Below are positions 18,669 through 27,787 of a stretch of 64,000 bases of DNA, in pieces. The stretch is from an uncultured Pseudomonadota bacterium. GTDB lineage: Bacteria > Bdellovibrionota_B > Oligoflexia > Oligoflexales > CAIYRB01. The position numbers and the translations under genes were made by a program. The notes beneath the pieces were generated by a model. That model had not been told where the DNA came from and did not search any database. It was given only the letters and a program-made list of their open reading frames with translations. The stretch is from NCBI GenBank assembly GCA_903915625.1, contig CAIWTN010000151.1, positions 1 to 64,000 on the forward strand, read 5' to 3'. Position 1 is the first letter of the stretch. Every line of letters begins with the position of its first letter.

Positions 18669-20579
18669 TTAGCTCGGTGAGCCCTCTTCATACTCAGCAT
18701 CTACAACATCATCTTTGCTGCTCTTTGCTCCAGCAGAGCTTGCCGATCCTTCAGCACCTGGGGCATCTCCAGCAGTTGCACCGGCAGTCTTATAGAGCTC
18801 TTCAGCAAGTTTGTGGAAGCGCTTCTCAAGGTCTTCGCGGGCAGCTGTGAGTACATCTTTATCTTCGCTATCCAACTTGGTCTTGGCTGCAGCCACCGCA
18901 GATTCAATGTCAGACTTCACAGCCGCTGGCACCTTGTCTCCGCTCTCCTTCAGTGTTTTTTCGCACTGGAAGACCAAAGAGTCGAGCGAGTTGCGCGCTT
19001 CGATCGCTTCACGACGCTTTTTATCTTCCTCAGCGTGTGATTCAGCATCCCGAACCATGTTTTTGATTTCGTCGTCACTCAGTCGAGTCGATGCCTGGAT
19101 GGTTACTTTTTGCTCCCGTCCTGTGCCGAGGTCCTTTGCAAAAACCGACACGATCCCGTTGGCGTCGATATCAAAGGTCACTTCAATCTGAGGTACTCCA
19201 CGCGGCGCTGGTGGCAGGTTGTCCAGGCTAAAAACGGCCAAGCCCCTGTTTCCTTTGGCCATTTCTCGCTCACCCTGCAGCACATTGATCTGTACAGAGC
19301 TTTGGTTGTCGGCGGCCGTCGAGAAGACCTGACTTTTCCTGGTCGGGATCGTCGTGTTGCGTTCGATCAACTTGGTCATGACTCCACCCAGAGTCTCGAT
19401 ACCGAGGGAAAGCGGGGTCACGTCGAGAAGTAACACATCTTTAACTTCACCGCCCAAGATCCCTGCTTGTACAGCAGCGCCAACGGCGACCACTTCGTCT
19501 GGGTTAACCGACTTGTTCGGTTCTTTTCCAAAGAAATCTTTAACTCGCTTCTGCACTAGTGGAATCCTTGTCGATCCACCAACTAGAAGGACTTCGTTGA
19601 TCTCACTGATATTTAGCCCCGAATCCTGCATCACCTTCTGGCATGGCACCATCGTTTTTTCGATCACGTCGTGGATCATCTTCTCAAACTCTGAGCGATT
19701 GATACTGACGTTGAGATGCTTCGGTCCAGATTGGTCAGCGGTGAGGAACGGCAAGTTAACTTCGGTCGCCTGTGCTGAAGATAGTTCGATTTTTGCCTTT
19801 TCAGCGGCTTCCTTCAGTCGTTGCATTGCCATCGGATCTTTAGAAACATCGATGCCAGTGTCGGACTTGAACTTCTTCACCAACCAGTCGATGAGCAGTT
19901 CATCGATATTGTCGCCACCTAAGTGGGTGTCGCCATTAGTTGCCAATACTTCGACAACATTATCGCCCACTTCCAAAATTGAGATATCAAACGTACCACC
20001 GCCGAAGTCGTATACGGCGATCTTTTCGCTCTTCTTCTTGTCCAATCCATAGGCCAAGGCCGCCGCGGTTGGTTCAGCCACGATCCTTTTTACATCTAAC
20101 CCAGCGATCTTGCCGGCATCTTTGGTGGCTTGGCGTTGACTGTCGTTGAAGTAAGCAGGGACAGTAATGACCGCTTCAGTCACTTTTTCGCCCAAATAGT
20201 CCTCGGCTGCTTGTTTCAGCTTTCCAAGAACTTTCGCGCTGATCTCTTGAGGGGTGTACTGTTTGCCATCGATCTCGATGACAGCCATTCCATTTTTACC
20301 CTTCGCAACCTTGAAAGGCATGCGAGTTGCCTCATCCGAGCGCTCATCAAAATTGCATCCAATAAAGCGCTTGGATGAAAAAATTGTCCGGGTGGGGTTG
20401 GTAACAGCCTGACGACGCGCTGCAGCACCAACGAGAATTTCCCCGTCTTTTGTGAAACCTACGACGCTGGGAGTCGTGCGATGGCCTTCGGCATTGGCGA
20501 TAACCTTGGGCTGGTTACCCTCCATAATCGCCACCACCGAGTTGGTGGTCCCCAGGTCGATGCCAATGATCTTGCCCAT
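18669..20579 (-). CDS. dnaK: Chaperone protein DnaK (Hsp70)
   Basis: The 636-residue product is a standard Hsp70: [17 protein letters not shown] at the N-terminus, [40 protein letters not shown] and [13 protein letters not shown] in the ATPase domain. The [17 protein letters not shown] start of the substrate-binding domain and the acidic tail [10 protein letters not shown] follow. Length and motifs are normal. grpE and dnaJ are not next to it, so the chaperone genes are dispersed. A heat-shock-type promoter is possible upstream, and a hairpin lies downstream. Confidence 0.98.
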   Translation of the reverse strand: MGKIIGIDLGTTNSVVAIMEGNQPKVIANAEGHRTTPSVVGFTKDGEILVGAAARRQAVTNPTRTIFSSKRFIGCNFDERSDEATRMPFKVAKGKNGMAVIEIDGKQYTPQEISAKVLGKLKQAAEDYLGEKVTEAVITVPAYFNDSQRQATKDAGKIAGLDVKRIVAEPTAAALAYGLDKKKSEKIAVYDFGGGTFDISILEVGDNVVEVLATNGDTHLGGDNIDELLIDWLVKKFKSDTGIDVSKDPMAMQRLKEAAEKAKIELSSAQATEVNLPFLTADQSGPKHLNVSINRSEFEKMIHDVIEKTMVPCQKVMQDSGLNISEINEVLLVGGSTRIPLVQKRVKDFFGKEPNKSVNPDEVVAVGAAVQAGILGGEVKDVLLLDVTPLSLGIETLGGVMTKLIERNTTIPTRKSQVFSTAADNQSSVQINVLQGEREMAKGNRGLAVFSLDNLPPAPRGVPQIEVTFDIDANGIVSVFAKDLGTGREQKVTIQASTRLSDDEIKNMVRDAESHAEEDKKRREAIEARNSLDSLVFQCEKTLKESGDKVPAAVKSDIESAVAAAKTKLDSEDKDVLTAAREDLEKRFHKLAEELYKTAGATAGDAPGAEGSASSAGAKSSKDDVVDAEYEEGSPS

Positions 20580-20639
20580 GATGTCTCCTATCTTATCGAA
20601 TTGATGTGACTTTGCTTAATCTGGACGCAGGTGGCGCCT

Positions 20640-20675
20640 CTCATGAAGTTAAGGCCAGCCCGCCCAGTGTCAAGG
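20640..20675 (-). promoter_or_regulatory. Candidate dnaK promoter
   Basis: Read leftward, CCTTGACAC (perfect TTGACA at 20668-20673) is followed about 14 bases later by CCTTAACT. This is a fair match to a heat-shock sigma -35 (CTTGAAA), but the -10 half is weak for both the heat-shock and vegetative consensus. No CIRCE inverted repeat was found in this gap. Confidence 0.3.
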
Positions 20676-20712
20676 CCTACCGTGATACCATAAAAAGTGG
20701 AGGTACCAATAC

Positions 20713-21831
20713 ATGTACGAGTTAGCATGCCCCGCTTGTAACTCTTCGTCGCAATATGATGTCAGTGATTACCTCTTGATGTGCCCTCTCTGCTCGGCCA
20801 CTTTTAGCCTCGAGCGTGAGACTGGTCACAAGGAGGTCTACAACGACCACTTCATTGTTGCCAACAGCTCGAATCCAGTCCAGGTCAAGGCTTTGGTTCT
20901 AGAGTGGCTACGCCGCTTGAATCATCGACAAGACTCCGTCGATAGCGAGTTTTTTATATCTGATATCAGTGGGTTGAGCGCCCCATTTTGGGTCGTCTCG
21001 ATTGAGGCGCATACAGTTTGGAAGGGCCTCGTGCAACGGCAGCATCGGCGTCAAATTGAGGCCAAATTTGGTTCGGATTATCTGATAGAACAGGGTCAGT
21101 TCAAAAGGAACTACCGTTGGGCTGTGTCGGGACGTCACAATATTTGCGAGTCCTGGGGCATGACCCGCCTACACGAGCCCAAGGAACCTGTTTCTGTAGG
21201 ATGGGATGGATTTCCGCTTGATTCAACTTTCTCCCGCGGTCAGCTGCAAGACGCCAAGTCTGAAAAGGCGGCATATGAGTCTCGCGAGTTCTTCGATTTT
21301 AAATTCAGCAACGGCCTCGCCATATTGGGAGTTCAGGTATCTGAGGAAGAGGCCATGCGTCGGGCCAAGCTTCACGTTGAGCAATATCATTTAGAACTGG
21401 CAAAGTTGAATGTTGATTATCTCACTGATTTCCGCACCGAGATCGAAATTGCGGGGATTCAGCTGATTCATCTGCCGTTCTGGTATGCGTCTTACGTCTA
21501 TAAGCCGCAGACTATGCTCCGGCATTTTTATAAACCGAAGGAAAAGAAGCTAATTCTTGAGGGATATAATAGCGGCGTACTTATCGGCCAACTACCAATT
21601 CATCAGGCTGACAAGATTGGTGTCAACGCCACGATTTGTGCAATCGCCACTGTTGTATTCCTAGTATTTGGCCTTGTTTTGCACAAGGCCTTCCTACTGG
21701 TTGCATTGTTTAGTTTGGTTATTGCCGGGATTAGCGCTTACTTGAATATTTCTGCTAAGCAAGATTCTGATGCTGTTGCATCAGCAGCTAATAGACAGAT
21801 CGACGAGGCCGACTTAGCCAAGGTGGTTTAG
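20713..21831 (+). CDS. Zinc-ribbon membrane protein, unknown function
   Basis: The 372-residue product starts at ATG with GTGGAGG upstream. Residues 6-27 hold two CxxC pairs (C6/C9 and C24/C27), a zinc ribbon. The middle 270 residues are soluble and not recognised (WGMTRLHEPKEPVSVGWDGF is typical of it). Near the C-terminus two membrane helices occur at about residues 308-350 (TICAIATVVFLVFGLVL, FLLVALFSLVIAGISAYL). It is divergent from dnaK with a 133-base shared spacer. The domain plan suggests a membrane-anchored cytoplasmic protein. Confidence 0.65.
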   Translation: MYELACPACNSSSQYDVSDYLLMCPLCSATFSLERETGHKEVYNDHFIVANSSNPVQVKALVLEWLRRLNHRQDSVDSEFFISDISGLSAPFWVVSIEAHTVWKGLVQRQHRRQIEAKFGSDYLIEQGQFKRNYRWAVSGRHNICESWGMTRLHEPKEPVSVGWDGFPLDSTFSRGQLQDAKSEKAAYESREFFDFKFSNGLAILGVQVSEEEAMRRAKLHVEQYHLELAKLNVDYLTDFRTEIEIAGIQLIHLPFWYASYVYKPQTMLRHFYKPKEKKLILEGYNSGVLIGQLPIHQADKIGVNATICAIATVVFLVFGLVLHKAFLLVALFSLVIAGISAYLNISAKQDSDAVASAANRQIDEADLAKVV

Positions 21832-21839
21832 TTAAGATT

Positions 21840-22328
21840 TTAGGAAACAGTGGTTACGCCCAGGTCTCCAAAGATGTCATCGTTGTCGATATCATCTGGA
21901 AGTGATTTTTCGCTTTCCTTGGTTTCCTCTGGACGCGATTCAGGATGATAAATTCGCTGGATTCTTGATTCAAGGTCAGGCTGGGAAAGAGGCTTAGCTT
22001 GGAGTATGTACTTCGGAACGACAGCACTTAGTTTGTCGATTATCTTTGCATCGCCGGCTAGCCAAGAGATGATCACGCACTTGATGTTTGGATCAAACGC
22101 TCGGATTTTCTTGTAGCATTCAATGCCGTCCATTTCAGGCATGATTATATCAATGCTAACAAGGTCAGGGCGATGCTGCTTCACTAGCTCTAAACCATGT
22201 AGTCCATTCACAGCGACTGCAATAACCTTTAAGCCGCAGGCTTCGAATTTTTGGCGTAACTCCTCGCGAACAACGCCAGAGTCGTCGATTATTATAACAG
22301 TTTGACCAAACCATGAATTTTTTGCCAT
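21840..22328 (-). CDS. Single-domain response regulator (CheY-like)
   Basis: The 162-residue product starts at the second ATG (22328), because GGAGGT abuts the first one (22334) and is spaced 6 bases from the second. The receiver is complete: D15-D16, phospho-acceptor D60 (VSIDIIMPEMDG), S88 and K112 (QAKPLSQP). A 45-residue acidic tail with no known output domain follows. No kinase gene is adjacent. It converges with the zinc-ribbon gene, leaving 8 bases between stops. Confidence 0.9.
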   Translation of the reverse strand: MAKNSWFGQTVIIIDDSGVVREELRQKFEACGLKVIAVAVNGLHGLELVKQHRPDLVSIDIIMPEMDGIECYKKIRAFDPNIKCVIISWLAGDAKIIDKLSAVVPKYILQAKPLSQPDLESRIQRIYHPESRPEETKESEKSLPDDIDNDDIFGDLGVTTVS

Positions 22329-22509
22329 TGCCATACCTCCGGCGTGACACCCGTTATGTTATCGCCAGGACCATCTGCTAAGTTTAATGCATATCTTGAG
22401 CTCGGCAGATAAGGGCCCGCAATAATTGATGAGTTAAATGTATTTAGGGATGAATACGAGGCTGTTTCTGGTAGCGGGAGGGAGCATAAGTCATGACATA
22501 ATACTGTTT

Positions 22510-23901
22510 TTATCGCCGCACGAATTGCGCAATTTTCATGCGTTGACAAATATTAAGCATCATCACAGTAGTGAGAATTAATGCGGCTGGCTGGAACCAT
22601 TCTGGTAGAAAATCATGCTTCAAACTCAACCAAGGAGCAACATCGACCAGGTCGGCTGATTTAAGTAAGAACCATTTTAATGCAGAGTGTAATGCCATCA
22701 TAAATGTTTGTAATGTGGCAGACGTCGAAGTGCAGATTAGGATAACCGAAATACCTAATATGAGCGTAAATATTGGGATCAAACAGGGCATTAGTAAGGC
22801 TGGTATAATGTTGAATTCGCCAAATATACCAGCAGCAAGAATAAGCATGCGGCTTTGCATTTTAAACATACCTGAAATAGTGCGCAGGTGTCTCCAACCT
22901 TGGAAATTTGAAATGTCTAAAATAATTGCATAAGCGCCCCAGCCTAAAAATGTAGTCTCGCTAAGAAATCCTATTGGAAAGGCTATTGTATGAAATAAAA
23001 GCAATAGCCTAAGGCGTAGTAATGCCGGGATGATTCCAGAGAAAACCGTGCTGAATTGCCACAAGCTTGAAAGCAGAATAGCGCGCTGCGCATTTGGTGG
23101 CCCCCCGACGGCGATAAAGTAAATGATACCGGTGGTGGCAACCAAGATCCGAATCGATGCTGAACAATAAATCCAGGTGTTTGCGGAAATTGCTCGCGTA
23201 GCGTATGCGAGTTGCGGAATTAGCCGCAGTAAGAAATCTGTGATGCGAGTTACGATAACGAGGTGAAGACCGCTGATGACCAGTAAATGGTGTAGTCCGG
23301 TTTCTTTAACAGCAATCTGAATATTTGTAGGCAATTTACTAAGGTCACCTAAAATGGTTGCCTGGAGCCAGCGTCGATGTTGAACAGGCAGCCGCTCAAG
23401 TCGTTGATTGAAATTGTCGCGAAATTTAAATGCTAAATGGTCAAACCAGCCACTGACAGGTGCTTGGCTAATTTCTGCATGAAAGATTGCACGATATCGC
23501 GCAAACAATGTTGGGCTACTAATGACATTTAATTTGCCTACTGCGAAAGGTGTTCGCTGGCCGTAAGCCAGATAGGTAGCGTTGTCACTTTTTATTAATA
23601 ATGGCCCCTTGCTGAGATTGTCCCAAGCAGATGGCTCAGCGACAGCATAAGTATCTAGTAGCCCTTGGTCTGCTGGTGGCGCGTTATGTTTTGCGCCCCA
23701 AATAATTGCTAGGATAGCTACGAATATAAGCTTTATATATCGGTTCGTTTTGATCGAAAAGGGTCCGAAAAGGCTGAGTGATGCTAATGCGATGGTAGAG
23801 CTAAGCCACTCAGAATCAAGCCACGGATTATTTACTCTGACCCCGTGACAGCGGCCAATTAAACTTCCCAGCACAAAAAATAGAATCCAAAAGTTAATCA
23901 T
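22510..23901 (-). CDS. ComEC/Rec2-type competence channel domain without nuclease domain
   Basis: The 463-residue protein is strongly hydrophobic with many membrane helices. The family signature HHLLVISGLHLVIVTRI lies at about residue 205, and GGPPNAQRAILLSSLW at about 270 also matches the competence domain. ComEC moves single-stranded DNA through the inner membrane. Full-length members are about 750 residues with a C-terminal metallo-beta-lactamase-like domain; this one ends after the membrane domain and nothing in the following 175 bases could encode it. The gene appears richer in A and T than its neighbours. Confidence 0.8.
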   Translation of the reverse strand: MINFWILFFVLGSLIGRCHGVRVNNPWLDSEWLSSTIALASLSLFGPFSIKTNRYIKLIFVAILAIIWGAKHNAPPADQGLLDTYAVAEPSAWDNLSKGPLLIKSDNATYLAYGQRTPFAVGKLNVISSPTLFARYRAIFHAEISQAPVSGWFDHLAFKFRDNFNQRLERLPVQHRRWLQATILGDLSKLPTNIQIAVKETGLHHLLVISGLHLVIVTRITDFLLRLIPQLAYATRAISANTWIYCSASIRILVATTGIIYFIAVGGPPNAQRAILLSSLWQFSTVFSGIIPALLRLRLLLLFHTIAFPIGFLSETTFLGWGAYAIILDISNFQGWRHLRTISGMFKMQSRMLILAAGIFGEFNIIPALLMPCLIPIFTLILGISVILICTSTSATLQTFMMALHSALKWFLLKSADLVDVAPWLSLKHDFLPEWFQPAALILTTVMMLNICQRMKIAQFVRR

Positions 23902-24037
23902 CTTTTTAAGTGTAAGCGAATCGATTTGCCCGATGCCACGGACATAGTGTGATTTAGCAACATTCGAGGTGGCACCGTGAGCATGATAAACTTGAATAGA
24001 GATTAAATTTAACGCTCGCCATGTAGCTGAGGATAAT

Positions 24038-25012
24038 TTGCAAGAATTGGGAAAATTATCGGATTATCCTGGCTTAATGGCCTGGTACCATGACCAATTT
24101 ACTGCTCCCCCTGGTACAACTCAGCCGGCAGCTCTTTTGGTTTGGCGTCTTTGCGAAGCCCTGTCTGCTGGTCAGATTGGTGGGGTGCGCAAATGGATTG
24201 ATGGATTCAGGGTATTCCTGGGTACTTCTCAGCAACCTTTGGCAGATTTCCTGGCTGCAGAGGCTATTTGTGATGGCTGTAACGCCCCCATACTAGATCT
24301 TATGGGCCTGCTTGGTGAGGTAGCTGTCCGAAGTGATCAAGGTGATCATTTCTTCCAAGTCATGCAATCAGGCGCTGACGCGACTCGCCTGGTCGTGCTG
24401 CGATTCCTGGCGGCATGGGCATCTTTGAATACAGGTCGATTGGAACAATGCATTGCAGAGTGTGAAAAAGTCGATGAACCTTTTGCCGCACTGTTTACTC
24501 TGCAAGGGCAAGCTTTGTTAGACCTCGGAAGAGTTTCCGATGCTGCAGAAGTGCTTGAAATCGCTGTGAAGTTGTCTCCCTCAGAACCTTTGGCCTGGTT
24601 CCAGTTGGCAAAAGTGAATCATGTGCTTGGAAGGCATGATCAAGCATTCACAGCATTACGCCAATGCAGGCAGATTCTCCCAAATAGTGAAGAAGTGTGC
24701 CTGTACATGGGGCTAGTAGCTTTGGACATGAAGGCCTCAGAGTCATATGCGGGGGAGGCACTTAAAGTGCTAAGGCCCTTGTTGAGCAATTTTGCAGCTA
24801 ATCCGGTAGTGATTTTCACCTTGCTGAAGCTCTCGTGTCGTCTGGGTGACCGGACACAGGCCGATGAGATATTAGGTGGGGCTCAGTGGCAACAAATGGC
24901 CATAAAAAGCGATATTGTTCGCCTTCTACCTCCAGTGCTGAGGGGGTTCCACGATGCGGGTTGGTTAGACCTTGCAGCGAAGTTGCTAAGTGGTATCGCT
25001 CCAGCGACTTAG
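24038..25012 (+). CDS. TPR-repeat protein
   Basis: A TTG start at 24038 is supported by GAGG five bases upstream. The 324-residue protein has TPR-like helices from about residue 130 on (EPFAALFTLQGQALLDLGRV, then AAEVLEIAVKLSPSEPLAWF, then LAKVNHVLGRHDQAFTAL). The N-terminal 120 residues are helical but not clearly TPR. No signal peptide is present. It converges with pyrF, overlapping by 4 bases, and an intrinsic terminator lies just past its stop. Confidence 0.7.
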   Translation: MQELGKLSDYPGLMAWYHDQFTAPPGTTQPAALLVWRLCEALSAGQIGGVRKWIDGFRVFLGTSQQPLADFLAAEAICDGCNAPILDLMGLLGEVAVRSDQGDHFFQVMQSGADATRLVVLRFLAAWASLNTGRLEQCIAECEKVDEPFAALFTLQGQALLDLGRVSDAAEVLEIAVKLSPSEPLAWFQLAKVNHVLGRHDQAFTALRQCRQILPNSEEVCLYMGLVALDMKASESYAGEALKVLRPLLSNFAANPVVIFTLLKLSCRLGDRTQADEILGGAQWQQMAIKSDIVRLLPPVLRGFHDAGWLDLAAKLLSGIAPAT

Positions 25013-25884
25013 GCGGTAAAGGCTGCTTCGCTTGCGGCTTTTTTGATTCGATCGCGAACTAGATCAAAATAATCGCCCCAGCTTCGCACCTCATCCGGGC
25101 AGGCACTCAGCGCGCGCGATTGTGGGATGAGGGACTTTCCCTCAGCCAAGAGTCCACTGATAGTCGGGGTTATTTCCCCTCCTTGCGCGCCAATGCCGGG
25201 CATGAGTAGCGCGACTTCCTTTAGTCTACCCAGAATAGACTCGGGAATAGCTGCGACCCTAGTGGCGCCAAGCACTAGTCCAAACGCACCAAGCAAATCA
25301 TTTCTGGCAAAAAAATCTTGAAAAATATTGAATAGCCGACACGATAAAGGTTCTGCAGTTTCTGCGACCACTGTGTCCTGAATCAATCCCCCGCTAGGAT
25401 TGGAGCTAATCCATACCAAGTAGATTCCATGGCCTTTACGCAGCCAAGGTATAAGGGGTTCAATTGTATCTAGGCCCATGTAGGGTGTGACTGTTAAAGC
25501 ATCAGCGCCTATAGTCTCGAACGCCATTCGGCCATATGCGCTCATTGTTGATGAGATATCCCCCCTTTTTGCATCAAGAATCGTAAGTAGGCCGCGGCTA
25601 CGCGCATACGAAACCATATTTTCGAGGACTCTAAATCCTGATGCACCGAAGGCCTCGTAGAATGCACTTTGAAACTTGATTACAGGAGCCAGTCCAACGC
25701 TGGCATCGATCAAAGTTCTAGTAAAGGGTTCCAAAAATAATAAGGCCCCGTCCCGGATGATGGCATCAGACATAAACGGGGGCAGCCGATCGACGTGTGG
25801 GTCGCACCCAACACAAAGTGAGGTGCCCATATCATCTATCATGTAGGAAAGTCGCGAAATATAGCTAGGTTTTGATGTCGCCAT
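25009..25884 (-). CDS. pyrF: Orotidine 5'-phosphate decarboxylase (type 2)
   Basis: The 291-residue enzyme makes UMP from OMP, the last step of pyrimidine synthesis. Catalytic residues of the long (type 2) subfamily are visible: K70 (PVIKFQSAFYE) and the DAKRGD box at D104, K106 and D109. ALTVTPYMGLDTIEP and MPGIGAQGGE follow. Its start overlaps the end of the FadB-like gene by 20 bases, so it is the last gene of the leftward operon despite the unrelated function. Confidence 0.93.
   Translation of the reverse strand: MATSKPSYISRLSYMIDDMGTSLCVGCDPHVDRLPPFMSDAIIRDGALLFLEPFTRTLIDASVGLAPVIKFQSAFYEAFGASGFRVLENMVSYARSRGLLTILDAKRGDISSTMSAYGRMAFETIGADALTVTPYMGLDTIEPLIPWLRKGHGIYLVWISSNPSGGLIQDTVVAETAEPLSCRLFNIFQDFFARNDLLGAFGLVLGATRVAAIPESILGRLKEVALLMPGIGAQGGEITPTISGLLAEGKSLIPQSRALSACPDEVRSWGDYFDLVRDRIKKAASEAAFTA
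25018..25044 (+). terminator. Intrinsic terminator of the TPR gene, inside pyrF
   Basis: AAAGGCTGC (25018-25026), loop TTCGCTT, then GCGGCTTTTTT: a 9-bp stem including two G-T pairs that runs into six Ts. It lies 6 bases after the TPR stop and at the same time encodes the last residues of pyrF on the other strand. Confidence 0.65.
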
Positions 25885-27787
25885 GGTTACTGGTCCCTGT
25901 CAGCTGAAAATGCGGCCAATGGATCGCGGCGTAGTGTTCAACGCGTCGTCTACCCCGCTGATTGAGAAAAGTCAGAGGGGTCCCGTAATTGTTGGGTAGT
26001 CCCAAAGCTGAAGCACAGAGGAAATCTGTCGCACTCTGGTCCCGTCGAATGTCTTGAGCTAAAGTTAACTCGGCAAGCCGACCAAGAAATAAAGCGAAAT
26101 GCTGGCTCACTGCCGTTTCATTCCATCGAGCTTCCGCTACTGTATTTGACCGTTTAGCTTGAACTTTAGCGAAGCGCCACGTCGTAATATCTGAATTATA
26201 GGTAGGAAGCCAGCTTCCGGAAGTCTCCCCCTTAGTAGATGAAAGACCTGAGTGCCTAGTTCTCAGGAAGCGATCCCAGCATTCTCCATCGCCCGCGAAG
26301 CGCCAACCAGCGTTTTTGAGGTGCGAGGCGACAGTGGTTAAATCGCCATCCGTATACTGGCTAATGCGCAGCATCTCATCAAGGAAAAGTGAGCGAATTT
26401 GGACGGTGAGAGGGATTTCGGTAGAGTTTGCTTGAGTTTTTAGTAGGCCGTCGGAAACCAACTCAACAATTGCCTGAGTAGAAGTTGGTAAATTGTCATC
26501 GATGCCGAAAAATTCCATCAATCCTGGCTCTGCCGTGGGTGCGTTGCCATCGAGTCGCAAAAATCGATATTCTGAGCCATTAATTGTGATGGTCAAGCAA
26601 TCATCATGGGTCCAGCTAAGCACTGTGCTCTGGCTATTTTTAGCCTGTCCTTGATACCAGGTCACCCCGCGTTCCCAAAGATACTGTGCCGCAATATTCC
26701 CGAGCGTTCTTTCAAGTCGACTGAACTGCAGATTAAGCGCTGCCAATAGGTCTCGACCATCCGTTGCAGCGAATATAATTTGAATCGGGGCATGAAGTAG
26801 CCGCACTAGTATTGAGTTTGGAGGTGCTGCTTGACTGAGGTCGATAACAATTGGGAGAAGACAGCTTCTCTTTGTGGATAATGCCCCGCTATTGCCATAG
26901 GCCACCTGGCGACTTTGGAGCCAAATTAGATAGGCTGGAGAGAGTAGATAGCGACCAGCGATTAGGCTAATCAACCGTCCCAGGTCGCTGGGATTCTTCA
27001 GTTTTGCTCGTTCTTTGACCAACTGCCAGCAATAATCCCAGGCCGTGGGGCCGCTTGCGACTCCAAATTTTTCCTGTCGCCAAACATTTTCGATTTCTTC
27101 ATAAGCTGCTCGTCTAGATTGCGAGTCGACTGAAATAAAGTCATTCCGAGCCCGTTTTCTCCGTTGTTCGCGAATTCCGGAGTTTGGACTCAGCGCCAAT
27201 ATGTCAGCGAAAATGCTTGTAGCTTCCACCTGCCAATCAATCGCTTCGGAGCAAAAGTCGATCAAGCCGTCGTCAAGTGCTTCACTTGCTGTACAGAAAG
27301 GGCTTGATTGCCATCGTTCTCGTGTCCGACCAGTTCTCTTGTTCAGCGACTCGAGAACTCCCCCGGGTGGGAAAACTCCGATATTGATTTCTGGGAAGCC
27401 TAATAGAGCGTTGGCTTTAAACCAGTACCGGTGCTGACAGCTTAGAGCTAACTCCCATGAACTGCCGCGACAATCAGCAGCCGCTGCGTATGTCCACGCA
27501 ATTGGCGAATTCCTTATAAGTGATAACACCCACCGCCAAGTATCGATGCGATATACTAGGTCATTAAACATGCAGGTTTCGGCTAGCTCCGCAACCCAGT
27601 CACAATGCCAATCACTGGCGGTTCCTTCTTGTAAAAGGAGCACTCCCTTTATCTTGCCGCCATTTGTCTTGTGTAATTCATCGGCCAACTTACCTAATTT
27701 ATCAATAGCCGTGAGCGCTTTGCTTTCATAAAAGCAAATATCTTTTGGTAGTTTTACAACTACTATGTCTCCAACACGTTCAATCAT
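25865..27787 (-). CDS. Diverged FadB/FadJ-like protein (crotonase plus degenerate dehydrogenase)
   Basis: ATG at 27787 overlaps the upstream stop as ATGA, giving 640 residues. Residues 1-190 follow the crotonase fold: AADCRGSSWELALSC and LGFPEINIGVFPPGG keep the two catalytic glutamates (about E112 and E133). The rest follows FadB/FadJ order but is eroded. Near residues 310-340, where the NAD-binding GxGxMG should lie, there is LPIVIDLSQAAPP. HFFNP is replaced by MEFFGIDDNLP (about residue 424). The end keeps ALGLPNNYGTPLTFLNQRGR, like the final 3-hydroxyacyl-CoA dehydrogenase domain. Hydratase activity is possible; dehydrogenase activity looks lost. Homology is inferred by eye. Confidence 0.6.
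   Translation of the reverse strand: MIERVGDIVVVKLPKDICFYESKALTAIDKLGKLADELHKTNGGKIKGVLLLQEGTASDWHCDWVAELAETCMFNDLVYRIDTWRWVLSLIRNSPIAWTYAAAADCRGSSWELALSCQHRYWFKANALLGFPEINIGVFPPGGVLESLNKRTGRTRERWQSSPFCTASEALDDGLIDFCSEAIDWQVEATSIFADILALSPNSGIREQRRKRARNDFISVDSQSRRAAYEEIENVWRQEKFGVASGPTAWDYCWQLVKERAKLKNPSDLGRLISLIAGRYLLSPAYLIWLQSRQVAYGNSGALSTKRSCLLPIVIDLSQAAPPNSILVRLLHAPIQIIFAATDGRDLLAALNLQFSRLERTLGNIAAQYLWERGVTWYQGQAKNSQSTVLSWTHDDCLTITINGSEYRFLRLDGNAPTAEPGLMEFFGIDDNLPTSTQAIVELVSDGLLKTQANSTEIPLTVQIRSLFLDEMLRISQYTDGDLTTVASHLKNAGWRFAGDGECWDRFLRTRHSGLSSTKGETSGSWLPTYNSDITTWRFAKVQAKRSNTVAEARWNETAVSQHFALFLGRLAELTLAQDIRRDQSATDFLCASALGLPNNYGTPLTFLNQRGRRRVEHYAAIHWPHFQLTGTSNHGDIKT

Noticed and set aside
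19354..20052. 232-residue frame antisense to dnaK
   Set aside because: Long antisense frames are common over dnaK because of its codon use; no domain is seen in it.
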